Shown here: piece by piece, positions 8,192 to 15,976 of the stretch
Numbering within the stretch: position 1 is the stretch's first letter
How the letters are laid out: each line of letters starts with the position of its first letter
DNA from: Sphingomonas azotifigens NBRC 15497
GTDB taxonomy: Bacteria; Pseudomonadota; Alphaproteobacteria; Sphingomonadales; Sphingomonadaceae
Direction: 5' to 3'
NCBI RefSeq assembly: GCF_002091475.1
Contig: NZ_BCTR01000015.1
Span: 1 to 34,026, forward strand
Length of the DNA: 34,026 nucleotides
Notes under the pieces: generated by a model
Database searches by the model: none
Told to the model about the DNA's origin: nothing
Seen by the model: the letters and a program-made list of their open reading frames with translations, nothing else
Translations under genes and position numbers: made by a program

Positions 8192-9702
8192 AGGTAGCGC
8201 TCGCGCAGCAGCCGCTTGAACAGCTTGCCGGTGGGTTCGCGCGGCAGGGCGTCGGTGAAGTCGATCCGGCGCGGCGTCTTGACCGGGCCGAGTTCCTGCC
8301 GGGCGAAGGCGCGCAGTTCCTCAGCCAGCGCGGCGTCGGCGATCGCCACGGGGGCGGGCTGCACCACCGCCAGCACCATCTCGCCCATTTCCTCGCACGG
8401 CACTCCGATCACCGCCACATCGGCGACGGCGGGATGCGTCACGAGCAGATTCTCGATTTCCTGGGGGTAGATGTTCACGCCCCCCGAGATGATCATGAAG
8501 CTCTTGCGATCGGACAGGAACAGATACCCGTCGGCATCGACATGGCCGATATCGCCCAGCGTCGCCCAGCCGCGCGCGTCATGCGCTTCCGCCGTTTTCG
8601 CCGGATCGTTCAGATACTCGAATGCAGGGCCGTCGCTGAAGAAGATCGCGCCGGTCTCGCCCGGGGGCAGCTCGCGGCCCTCCTCGTCCAGGACATGCAG
8701 GGTGCCGAGCACCGCACGCCCGACAGACCCCGGCCTTTCAAGCCATTCCGCGCAAGATAGCGCGGTGATACCGCAGCATTCGGTGCCCGAATAATATTCG
8801 TGGACGATTGGCCCGATCCAGTCGATCATCGCCTGCTTGACCGGCACGGGGCAGGGCGCTGCGGCGTGGACCACCGCGCGGAGCGACGAGAGGTCGTACG
8901 CCGATCGTACGGCCTCCGGCAGCTTCAGCATCCGTACGAAATGGGTCGGCACGAAGGTGGCGTGGGTGATCCGGTGGCGCGCGATCAGGCGCAGCGTTTC
9001 CTCCGCATCAAACCGCGCCATCACCACCACCGTGCCGCCGAGCTGCTGCACCGCCATCGCCCAGCGTAGCGGCGCGGCATGATAAAGCGGGGAGGTGGAG
9101 AGATAGATGGTGTCCTCACCCATGCCGTAGAGGGTCGCGCCCATCCGCATCAGGGGCGTTTCGGCGCCGATCGGGCCGGTGGGCAGCATGGGCTTCACGC
9201 CCTTGGGGCGGCCCGTGGTGCCCGAGGAATAGAGCAGGTCGGTGCCGGCGCTTTCGTCGGCGATGGGAGATTGCGGGTGCAGCGATGCCGCCACCTGCCA
9301 GTCGCCCAGCCGGTCGTCGCTGCCGGTCCAGCGATAGGCGACGAGTTCCGGCAGCTCGGCAAGCGCGGTGCGGGCGAGCTCGGCATGCTCCGGGGAGGCG
9401 AGCAGCAGCTTCGCGCCGCAATCGCGCAGGATATAGGCGATGTCGCGCGGGCTCAGCTTGTTCGAGATCGCCGTCTGGTACAGCCCGGAACGTTGTGCCG
9501 CCCAACCGAACACGAAGACTTCGGGCACATTGGCGAATAGCGTCGCAACCACGTCGCCGCGCCGCAGCCCCAGCGCGCGCAACTGCCACGCGCTCTGGTT
9601 TGACAGCGCGTCCAGGGTGCCGAAGCTGATCGTCTCGCCGGTTTCGGCCAGCACTAGGGCGGGCCTGTGCGGATGGCGCGCGGCATGATCGGCCGGGTGC
9701 AT
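8176..9702 (-). CDS. AMP-binding acyl-CoA synthetase
   Basis: A 508-residue ANL-superfamily enzyme that activates a carboxylic acid to its acyl-AMP and then to the CoA thioester using ATP. The phosphate-binding loop LLYSSGTTGRPKGVK lies at about 156-170, YYSGTEC is the adenine-binding region, and GDIGHVDADGYLFLSDRK followed by GGVNIYPQEIEN is the hinge region. The C-terminal catalytic Lys is in PREPTGK (K493). The ATG at 9702 follows GGAGAGGAA on the minus strand. The gene is the only minus-strand member inside the cluster core and diverges from the beta-oxidation operon. It most likely feeds the acid from the ALDH step into that operon. It resembles medium-chain, bile-acid or aromatic acid-type ligases; the true acid is unknown. 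Confidence 0.94.
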   Translation of the reverse strand: MHPADHAARHPHRPALVLAETGETISFGTLDALSNQSAWQLRALGLRRGDVVATLFANVPEVFVFGWAAQRSGLYQTAISNKLSPRDIAYILRDCGAKLLLASPEHAELARTALAELPELVAYRWTGSDDRLGDWQVAASLHPQSPIADESAGTDLLYSSGTTGRPKGVKPMLPTGPIGAETPLMRMGATLYGMGEDTIYLSTSPLYHAAPLRWAMAVQQLGGTVVVMARFDAEETLRLIARHRITHATFVPTHFVRMLKLPEAVRSAYDLSSLRAVVHAAAPCPVPVKQAMIDWIGPIVHEYYSGTECCGITALSCAEWLERPGSVGRAVLGTLHVLDEEGRELPPGETGAIFFSDGPAFEYLNDPAKTAEAHDARGWATLGDIGHVDADGYLFLSDRKSFMIISGGVNIYPQEIENLLVTHPAVADVAVIGVPCEEMGEMVLAVVQPAPVAIADAALAEELRAFARQELGPVKTPRRIDFTDALPREPTGKLFKRLLRERYLPPAV

Positions 9703-9765
9703 CGTTCCTCTCCTTCACTGTTCTGCGGGCGAGGAACCACGCGCATGGTCGGGGCAGCAACGGGC

Positions 9766-9783
9766 GCGCAAGAAATGTCAAAA
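9766..9783 (+). promoter_or_regulatory. Second copy of the 18-bp element in the divergent synthetase/dehydrogenase region
   Basis: Identical over 18 bases to 2549-2566 and in the same orientation. It is placed 111 bp before the GTG start of the acyl-CoA dehydrogenase and 64 bp from the start of the divergent acyl-CoA synthetase. It probably marks a coregulated promoter. In both places the element would also encode QEMSKSA if translated in the downstream gene's frame, but that reading lies upstream of convincing ribosome binding sites and is treated as coincidence. Confidence 0.6.
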
Positions 9784-9876
9784 TCCGCGCATCGCCCGGG
9801 CAAAGCCCAAAGGACCACCGTCCGCTATTCCGGTTCCAGCGGCAATCCGGCCAACGGATGCCGGTGGAGAGGCGAT

Positions 9877-11004
9877 GTGATTCTCACCGAAGACCAGCGA
9901 CAGATCCGCGACTCCGTCCGCGCATTCGCGCAGGAACGCATTCGCCCGGACAGCGGAATGTTCGAGGCCGAGGGCGGCTTCCCGCCCGCATTGTTCCGCG
10001 ACCTGGGGGCGATGGGCCTCATGGGCATGACCGCGCCGGCCGAGTGGGGTGGAGCGGGAGCCGATAGCGTCGCCTATGCGCTGGCGCTGATCGAGCTCGC
10101 CGCGGCCGATGGCGCGCTTTCGACCATCGTCTCGATCCAGAACTCGATCCTGGTGAACGGGCTGCTGCAGCATGGATCGGCGGCGCAGCAGGCACGCTGG
10201 CTGCCGGCCCTGATCGCGGGGGAAGCGATCGGCGCCTTCGCGCTTACCGAAAGCGAAGCAGGCTCGGATGCCGCCGCGATCCGTACTCGTGCCACCCGCG
10301 TCGATGGCGGCTGGCGGATCGACGGCGCCAAGCAGTTCATCACCTCGGGGCGGATCGCCTCGGTTGCGATTGTCATAGCGGTCACCGATCCGGCACTGGG
10401 GCGCAAGGGCATCTCCGCCTTCCTCGTGCCGACCGACACGCCCGGGTTTTCGGTCGACAAGGTCGAACACAAGCTGGGGCAGGGCGCATCGGACACCTGC
10501 GCGCTCCGGTTCGATGCCTGTGTGGTGCCGGACGATGCGCTGTTCGGCGCCGAAGGCCGGGGCTATGCGCTGGCGCTGGCCAATCTGGAAGCCGGGCGGA
10601 TCGGCATCGCCGCGCAGGCGGTGGGCATGGCGCAGGCCGCCCTCGACATCGCCGTCGCCTATGCGCGTGAGCGGCGCAGCTTCGGCAAGCCGATCCTCGA
10701 GCACCAGGCAGTGGGCTTTCGTCTTGCAGATCTCGCCACCCGGCTGGAGGCGGCGCGGCAGCTCGTGTTGCACGCCGCCGCGCTGAAGGATGCCGGTGCG
10801 CCGGCGCTGGAAGCCGCGTCGATGGCCAAGCTGTTCGCCTCGGAGACCGCCGAGGCGGTGGTCTCGGGCGCCCTCCAGACGCTGGGCGGCTATGGCTATC
10901 TGGAGGAATTCGGCATCGCCCGCATCTATCGCGACGTCCGGGTCTGCCAGATCTACGAGGGTACGTCGGACATCCAGCGCATGGTGATCGCCCGTGGCCT
11001 CTGA
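9877..11004 (+). CDS. Acyl-CoA dehydrogenase (FAD-dependent), first of two
   Basis: A 375-residue acyl-CoA dehydrogenase that forms the alpha,beta double bond of an acyl-CoA and passes electrons to ETF. The N-terminus ILTEDQRQIRDSVRAFAQE and the FAD-binding block AFALTESEAGSDAA are standard. GGYGY near the end is the conserved loop, and the catalytic base is the Glu in IYEGTSDIQ (E361). A GTG start at 9877 is chosen: GGAGAGG lies five bases upstream and the family N-terminus begins exactly there. In-frame ATGs further upstream would add about 70 residues of non-family sequence crossing the promoter region. The stop overlaps the thiolase start by 11 bases. It is a regular short-branched/short-chain type enzyme and probably performs an ordinary beta-oxidation step on the CoA ester made by the neighbouring synthetase. 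Confidence 0.92.
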   Translation: MILTEDQRQIRDSVRAFAQERIRPDSGMFEAEGGFPPALFRDLGAMGLMGMTAPAEWGGAGADSVAYALALIELAAADGALSTIVSIQNSILVNGLLQHGSAAQQARWLPALIAGEAIGAFALTESEAGSDAAAIRTRATRVDGGWRIDGAKQFITSGRIASVAIVIAVTDPALGRKGISAFLVPTDTPGFSVDKVEHKLGQGASDTCALRFDACVVPDDALFGAEGRGYALALANLEAGRIGIAAQAVGMAQAALDIAVAYARERRSFGKPILEHQAVGFRLADLATRLEAARQLVLHAAALKDAGAPALEAASMAKLFASETAEAVVSGALQTLGGYGYLEEFGIARIYRDVRVCQIYEGTSDIQRMVIARGL

Positions 11005-12184
11005 ACGCGACGCAATTGTGGTGGCGGGCCATGCCCGCACGCCGATGGGTGGGTTTCAGGGTGCCTTCGCGCCGCTCGGCGCGGTCGATCTCGGCGCGGC
11101 GGCCGTGCGCGCTGCAGTCGCCCGAGCAGGTGTCGCCGATACGGCAGTCGAGCGCATCTATATGGGCTGCGTGCTGCCGGCCGGGCTCGGTCAGGCGCCG
11201 GCGCGCCAGGCAGCGCGCAAGGCCTGTCTGCCGGATACGGTCGAGGCGACGACGCTCAACAAGATGTGCGGATCGGGCATGCAGGCGGTGATCCTCGCTG
11301 CCGAGACGCTGGCCGCCGGTGCCGCCGACTGCATCGTCGCGGGCGGCATGGAGAGCATGACCAACGCGCCCTATCTGCTGCCCCGGCATCGCGCCGGCGC
11401 GCGGATCGGGCATGACCGGGTGCTCGATTCGATGATGCTCGACGGACTGGAGGACGCCTACGCCCCCGGCAAGCCGATGGGCGCCTTCGCCGAGGAGGCT
11501 GCGCGCCATTATGGCTTTGGGAGGGAAGCGCAGGATGCCTTCGCGCTCGAAAGCCTCGACCGCGCCCAGCGCGCCGTCGCGTCGGGTGCCTTTGCCGGAG
11601 AGATCGTGACAGTCCCCGTTCCGGGCCGCAAGGGGACGATCGAGGTCGCAACCGACGAACAGCCCGGCAATGCCCGGCCCGACAAGGTCCCGTTGCTGCG
11701 CCCGGCCTTTTCGCAGGGAGGCACGATCACCGCCGCGAGTTCGGCGTCGATTTCCGATGGTGCGGCGGCGTTGGTGCTGACGCGCGTGGACAAAGCGGAT
11801 CGGCTTGGCCTCGTGCCGCAAGCCCGCATTGTCGCGACCGCGGCGCATGCCCATGCGCCCGAATGGTTCACCACCGCCCCGGTGTTCGCGGTCCGCAAGG
11901 CGCTCGATCGCGCCGGCTGGACCGCTGCCGAGGTGGACCTGTTCGAGGTGAACGAGGCGTTCGCGGTCGTCGCCATGATCGCGATGCGCGAGCTCGGCAT
12001 CGATCGCGAGCGTATGAACGTGAACGGTGGCGCGACGGCGCTCGGCCACCCGATCGGCGCCAGCGGCGCGCGCATCCTGGTCACCCTGATCGCGGCGCTG
12101 CGCGCGCGCGGCGGCCGGCGCGGCATCGCTTCGCTGTGCATCGGCGGCGGCGAGGCGACGGCGGTCGCGATCGAACTGATCTGA
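10994..12184 (+). CDS. Thiolase (acetyl-CoA acyltransferase), first of two
   Basis: A 396-residue thiolase that cleaves a 3-ketoacyl-CoA with CoA to release acetyl-CoA or propionyl-CoA. The acyl-accepting Cys is in NKMCGSGMQA (C92), the catalytic His is in GHPIGASG (H352), and the second Cys is in CIGGGE (C382). NEAF in EVNEAFAVV is also present. The GTG start at 10994 overlaps the upstream dehydrogenase end, a usual arrangement for tight coupling; the residues following it (ERDAIVVAGHARTPMGGF) match the thiolase N-terminus, so no later start is needed. Biosynthetic and degradative thiolases share these motifs; the operon context supports degradation. Having two thiolases suggests two chain-shortening rounds on different ketoacyl-CoAs. 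Confidence 0.93.
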   Translation: MASERDAIVVAGHARTPMGGFQGAFAPLGAVDLGAAAVRAAVARAGVADTAVERIYMGCVLPAGLGQAPARQAARKACLPDTVEATTLNKMCGSGMQAVILAAETLAAGAADCIVAGGMESMTNAPYLLPRHRAGARIGHDRVLDSMMLDGLEDAYAPGKPMGAFAEEAARHYGFGREAQDAFALESLDRAQRAVASGAFAGEIVTVPVPGRKGTIEVATDEQPGNARPDKVPLLRPAFSQGGTITAASSASISDGAAALVLTRVDKADRLGLVPQARIVATAAHAHAPEWFTTAPVFAVRKALDRAGWTAAEVDLFEVNEAFAVVAMIAMRELGIDRERMNVNGGATALGHPIGASGARILVTLIAALRARGGRRGIASLCIGGGEATAVAIELI

Positions 12185-12205
12185 TATCGAGGAGGAATCG
12201 ACAGC

Positions 12206-12967
12206 ATGGACATCAACGGCGTTCCCGCCATCGTCACCGGCGGTGCATCGGGACTTGGCGGTGGCACCGCCCGCAGGCTTGCCGCTAGCGGCGCGAAGGT
12301 CGCGATCTTCGATCTCAACGCCGATCTTGGCACGGCGTTGGCGGCGGAACTCGGCGGCCACTTCGTGCACGTCGACGTGACCGACGCGCAGGCCGTGGCC
12401 AACGCCATCGCGGAGGCGGAGGCGGTGAACGGCAAGGCGCGCATCCTGGTCAATTGCGCCGGCATCGGCCCGCCCGCCAAGGTGATCGACCGTGATGGCA
12501 ATGCCCTGCCGCTCGCGTCCTTCTCGAAGATTGTGACGGTCAATCTGGTCGGCAGCTTCAACGTGCTGTCGAAGTTCGCCGCCGCCCTGCACGCTGCGGA
12601 CCCGATCGGTGAGGAGCGGGGCGTGATCATCAACACGGCCTCGGTCGCGGCCTATGACGGGCAGATCGGCCAGGCCGCCTATGCGGCCTCCAAGGGCGGC
12701 GTGGTCGGCATGACGCTGCCGATCGCGCGCGAATTTGCGCGCTACGGCATCCGCGTGATGACCATTGCGCCTGGCATCTTCTGGACGCCGCTGCTCGAAA
12801 CGCTGCCGGCCGAAGCGCAGGCAAGCCTGGGCGCACAGGTGCCGTTCCCGTCGCGGCTGGGCCAGCCCGACGAATATGCCCGGCTGGTCGAGGCGATCGT
12901 GACGAACCCGATGCTCAACGGCGAGACGATCCGGATCGACGGTGCGATCCGCATGGCGCCGCGATGA
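12206..12967 (+). CDS. SDR-family 3-hydroxyacyl-CoA dehydrogenase, HSD10-like
   Basis: A 253-residue classical short-chain dehydrogenase. The nucleotide-binding motif TGGASGLG is at residues 11-18, NCAG in the middle, and the catalytic triad is S146, Y159 and K163 with the normal 13- and 4-residue spacings. The stretches IINTASVAAYDGQIGQAAYA and, at the C-terminus, ETIRIDGAIRM closely resemble human 17-beta-HSD10, the type II 3-hydroxyacyl-CoA dehydrogenase. It therefore probably oxidises a 3-hydroxyacyl-CoA to the 3-ketoacyl-CoA with NAD+, possibly a 2-methyl-branched one, as HSD10 does. GGAGGA lies nine bases before the ATG. The stop overlaps the next start (ATGA). No separate classical FadB-type dehydrogenase is present, so this enzyme fills that step. 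Confidence 0.93.
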   Translation: MDINGVPAIVTGGASGLGGGTARRLAASGAKVAIFDLNADLGTALAAELGGHFVHVDVTDAQAVANAIAEAEAVNGKARILVNCAGIGPPAKVIDRDGNALPLASFSKIVTVNLVGSFNVLSKFAAALHAADPIGEERGVIINTASVAAYDGQIGQAAYAASKGGVVGMTLPIAREFARYGIRVMTIAPGIFWTPLLETLPAEAQASLGAQVPFPSRLGQPDEYARLVEAIVTNPMLNGETIRIDGAIRMAPR

Positions 12968-14130
12968 ACCCGCCGACGCCGCGCGCGGCCGAGATCGGCG
13001 CCCGCGTTGAAGTGTTCGTGCGCGAGCTGGTCGTGCCCTATGAGCGCGATCCTCGTCGCGACGCCCACGGCCCCAGCGATGCGATGGTCGCCGAGCTGCG
13101 CCAGCTGGCCCGCGCGGCGGGCGTGCTGACGCCGCATATCCTCGCGGACGGCACCCATCTCACCCAGCGCGAGACCGCATACGTGCTGTGCCTGTCTGGC
13201 CTGTCGCCGCTGGGGCCGGCGGCGCTCAACACCGCCGCGCCCGACGAAGGCAATATGTACCTGCTCGGTAAGGTGGGCAGCGCCGAGCAGAAGCGCCGCT
13301 TTCTCGATCCGATGGTGCGCGGCGAGGTCCGCTCGGCTTTCTTCATGACCGAGCCGGCGGAGGAAGGCGGCGCCGGATCCGACCCGTCGATGATGCAGAC
13401 CACTGCGGTGCTCGACGGCAACCATTGGGTGGTGAACGGGCGCAAGGCGTTCATCACCGGCGCGCAAGGTGCGGGGCTGGGCATCGTCATGGCCAAATCC
13501 GCCGATGGCGCCTGTATGTTCCTGATCGACCTGCCCGATCCGGCGATCACGATCGAACGCGTGCTCGACACGATCGACAGTTCGATGCCGGGCGGCCATG
13601 CGGTGGTGCGGATCGACCATCTGCGCGTGCCTGCCGATCAGATGCTCGGGCATAGCGGCGAAGGTTTTCGCTATGCCCAGGTGCGCCTGGCGCCGGCGCG
13701 GCTGTCACACTGCATGCGCTGGCTGGGCGCGTGCATCCGCGCGCACGAGATCGCCACCGACTATGCCTGCCGCCGCCGGGCGTTCGGCAAGCTGCTGATC
13801 GACCATGAGGGCGTCGGGTTTCAGCTCGCCGACAACCTGATCGACCTCAAACAGGCCGAGCGGATGATCGACTGGTGCGCCGGCGTGCTCGACGCGGGTG
13901 AAGCCGGCGGCATCGAAAGCTCGATGACGAAGGTGGCGGTATCCGAGGCGCTGATGCGCGTCGTGGATCGCTGCGTGCAGGTGATGGGCGGCACCGGGGT
14001 GACCGGCGACACCATCGTCGAACAGGTGTTCCGCGAGATCCGGGCTTTCCGGATCTATGACGGCCCCAGCGAAGTGCATCGCTGGAGCCTTGCCAAGCAC
14101 ATCAAGCGCACATGGAAGGAGCGCGCATGA
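12964..14130 (+). CDS. Acyl-CoA dehydrogenase of ACAD10/11 type, second of two
   Basis: A 388-residue flavoprotein of the acyl-CoA dehydrogenase superfamily. The FAD-binding region is AFFMTEPAEEGGAGSDPSM, and MGGTGVTGD replaces the common GGYGY. The catalytic-base motif near the C-terminus is RIYDGPSEVHR, so Asp (D366) stands where most family members have Glu. The DGPxEVH pattern is characteristic of the ACAD10/ACAD11 branch. The gene lies two genes before an APH-fold kinase of the type fused to ACAD10/11 in animals. In Pseudomonas LvaA/LvaC, the kinase phosphorylates a 4-hydroxyacyl-CoA and the dehydrogenase-like partner removes the phosphate to give an enoyl-CoA. By analogy this protein may act on a phosphorylated 4-hydroxyacyl-CoA; simple desaturation remains possible. 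ATGA overlap joins it to the SDR gene. Confidence 0.88.
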   Translation: MNPPTPRAAEIGARVEVFVRELVVPYERDPRRDAHGPSDAMVAELRQLARAAGVLTPHILADGTHLTQRETAYVLCLSGLSPLGPAALNTAAPDEGNMYLLGKVGSAEQKRRFLDPMVRGEVRSAFFMTEPAEEGGAGSDPSMMQTTAVLDGNHWVVNGRKAFITGAQGAGLGIVMAKSADGACMFLIDLPDPAITIERVLDTIDSSMPGGHAVVRIDHLRVPADQMLGHSGEGFRYAQVRLAPARLSHCMRWLGACIRAHEIATDYACRRRAFGKLLIDHEGVGFQLADNLIDLKQAERMIDWCAGVLDAGEAGGIESSMTKVAVSEALMRVVDRCVQVMGGTGVTGDTIVEQVFREIRAFRIYDGPSEVHRWSLAKHIKRTWKERA

Positions 14131-14903
14131 CCGCGTCCAGCATCACCGTCGAACGCGACGGTCCGCTTACCATCGTCACGCTCGCGCGACCGGAGGCGCA
14201 CAATGCACTCCATGCTGCGGCGCACGAGGAATTGGCGGGGGTGTTCGACGCCTTCGCCGCCGACCCCGATCAATGGGTGGCGATCATCACCGGCACCGGC
14301 GAGAAGGCGTTCTGCGCCGGCCATGACCTGAAGCAGCAGGCGGCGGGCGGCGGCCTCAAGACGCCGCCCAGCGGCTTTGCCGGGCTCACTGCGCGGTTCG
14401 GCATGACCAAGCCGGTGATCGCGGCGGTGAATGGCGTGGCGATGGGCGGCGGCTTCGAGATCGCGCTCGCCTGCGACATCGTCGTCGCGCACGCCCGGGC
14501 GGTGTTCGCGCTGCCCGAGCCGCGCGTCGGGCTGGCGGCGCTTGCCGGGGGCATGCAGCGGCTGCCCCGCGCGATCGGCCTCAAACAGGCGATGGGAATG
14601 ATGCTCACCGGCCGGCGGGTCTCGGCCGAAGAGGGGATGCGGCTGGGCTTCGTCAATGCGGTGACCGAGGGTGATGTGCTGGCGCTCGCCCGGCAATGGG
14701 CCGCGGACATCCTGGCCTGCAGCCCGATGGCAGTGCGCGCTACCAAGGATGCAGTGCTGCGCGGGCTGGAGACGCCGGTAGAACGGGCGATGGCCGAGCA
14801 ATGGTCCTATCCCGCGCTCGCGGCGATGCTGGCATCGCAGGATGCGGTGGAAGGCCCTGCCGCCTTCGCCGAGAAGCGTCCGCCGGCCTGGAAGGGGTGC
14901 TGA
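14127..14903 (+). CDS. Enoyl-CoA hydratase (crotonase family)
   Basis: A 258-residue crotonase-fold protein that adds water across a 2-enoyl-CoA. The oxyanion-hole residues lie in AFCAGHDLK and NGVAMGGG. Both catalytic Glu residues of true hydratases are present: E111 in GGGFEIALACD and E131 in LPEPRVGL. The ATG at 14127 is preferred over an in-frame ATG 15 bases upstream because AAGGAG sits six bases before it and it overlaps the previous stop as ATGA. It probably makes the 3-hydroxyacyl-CoA used by the HSD10-like dehydrogenase. The C-terminal FAEKRPPAWKG is a common hydratase ending. Confidence 0.93.
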   Translation: MTASSITVERDGPLTIVTLARPEAHNALHAAAHEELAGVFDAFAADPDQWVAIITGTGEKAFCAGHDLKQQAAGGGLKTPPSGFAGLTARFGMTKPVIAAVNGVAMGGGFEIALACDIVVAHARAVFALPEPRVGLAALAGGMQRLPRAIGLKQAMGMMLTGRRVSAEEGMRLGFVNAVTEGDVLALARQWAADILACSPMAVRATKDAVLRGLETPVERAMAEQWSYPALAAMLASQDAVEGPAAFAEKRPPAWKGC

Positions 14904-14905
14904 CC

Positions 14906-15976
14906 ATGGCGACCCCGCTCGATCAGGCGAGCAATGCCGGCACCACGCCGGTGCGCGAGGGGCACCGCTTCGACGAGGCCGCGCTCGCGCGCTGGATGGC
15001 TGCGGAAGTGGAGGGCTTTGCCGGGCCGCTCGTCGTCGAGCAGTTCAAGGGCGGCCAGTCTAACCCCACCTATCGGCTCTCCACGCCGAAGCGCCGCTAT
15101 GTGCTGCGGCGCAAGCCACCGGGCCCGCTGCTGAAGGGCGCGCACGACGTGCTGCGCGAGGCGCGCGTGCTCCGCGCGCTCGCGGGATCGAACGTTCCCG
15201 TCGCGGCGGTCGTCGGTATCTGCGCCGACGAGGCGGTGATCGGCTCGCCCTTCTATGTGATGGACCTCGTGGAGGGCCGCATCTTTTGGGACGCGACCTT
15301 CTCCGATGTGCCGGTTATGGAGCGCTCCGCCTATTTCGATGCGATGAACGCGACCATCGCCACGCTGCACCAACTCGACCCGGCGGTGATCGGGCTGGCC
15401 GATTACGGCAAGCCGGGCAATTACTTCGCACGCCAGATCGGCCGCTGGACCCGGCAATATCTCGAAGACATCGACGCCGGCCGCGATGCGGACATGGACG
15501 CGCTCGTCGCGTGGCTGCCCGCGCACATCCCCGAAGGTGACGAGACCCGGCTGGTGCATGGGGATTTCCGTTGCGACAATCTGATCTTCCATCCCAGCGA
15601 GCCGCGCATCGTCGCGGTGCTCGACTGGGAGTTGTCGACACTCGGCCATCCGCTCGCCGATTTCGCCTATCACGCGCTGATGTACCGGATGCCGCCGGAT
15701 ATCGTCGCGGGGCTGGGCGGGGCGGACATCGCCGGGCTGGGGATCCCGGACGAGCAGGCCTATGTCGCCGCCTATTGCGCGCGCACAGGCCGCGCCGGGC
15801 TGCCCGACTATGACTTCTACGTCGCGTTCAACTTCTTCCGGCTGGCCGCGATCTTCCACGGTATCAAGGGGCGGGTGATCCGCGGCACGGCGGCCTCTGC
15901 CCATGCCCGCGAACGCGCTGCCAGCTTTCCCCGGCTCGCCCGCCTCGCGCGCGCGGCGATGGAGGCGTGCCAATGA
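14906..15976 (+). CDS. APH-fold phosphotransferase, probable 4-hydroxyacyl-CoA kinase (LvaA / ACAD10-11 kinase-domain type)
   Basis: A 356-residue protein of the aminoglycoside phosphotransferase fold. The nucleotide loop is GGQSNPTY (49-56), followed by YVLRRKPPG (65-73), a hallmark of this subgroup. The catalytic loop is HGDFRCDN (H218-N225) and the metal-binding motif is LDWELST (Asp240). These features match the kinase domain at the N-terminus of animal ACAD10/11 and the levulinate-pathway kinase LvaA of Pseudomonas, which phosphorylates 4-hydroxyvaleryl-CoA. Antibiotic resistance is very unlikely given this subgroup and its place in a beta-oxidation operon. It probably phosphorylates a 4-hydroxyacyl-CoA so that the ACAD11-type neighbour at 12964 can eliminate phosphate. 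The ATG at 14906 is two bases after the hydratase stop, and its own stop overlaps the next start. The substrate is inferred. Confidence 0.87.
   Translation: MATPLDQASNAGTTPVREGHRFDEAALARWMAAEVEGFAGPLVVEQFKGGQSNPTYRLSTPKRRYVLRRKPPGPLLKGAHDVLREARVLRALAGSNVPVAAVVGICADEAVIGSPFYVMDLVEGRIFWDATFSDVPVMERSAYFDAMNATIATLHQLDPAVIGLADYGKPGNYFARQIGRWTRQYLEDIDAGRDADMDALVAWLPAHIPEGDETRLVHGDFRCDNLIFHPSEPRIVAVLDWELSTLGHPLADFAYHALMYRMPPDIVAGLGGADIAGLGIPDEQAYVAAYCARTGRAGLPDYDFYVAFNFFRLAAIFHGIKGRVIRGTAASAHARERAASFPRLARLARAAMEACQ

Noticed and set aside
14906..15976. Aminoglycoside resistance phosphotransferase
   Set aside because: The APH fold is present, but motifs and operon context match the acyl-CoA kinase subgroup.
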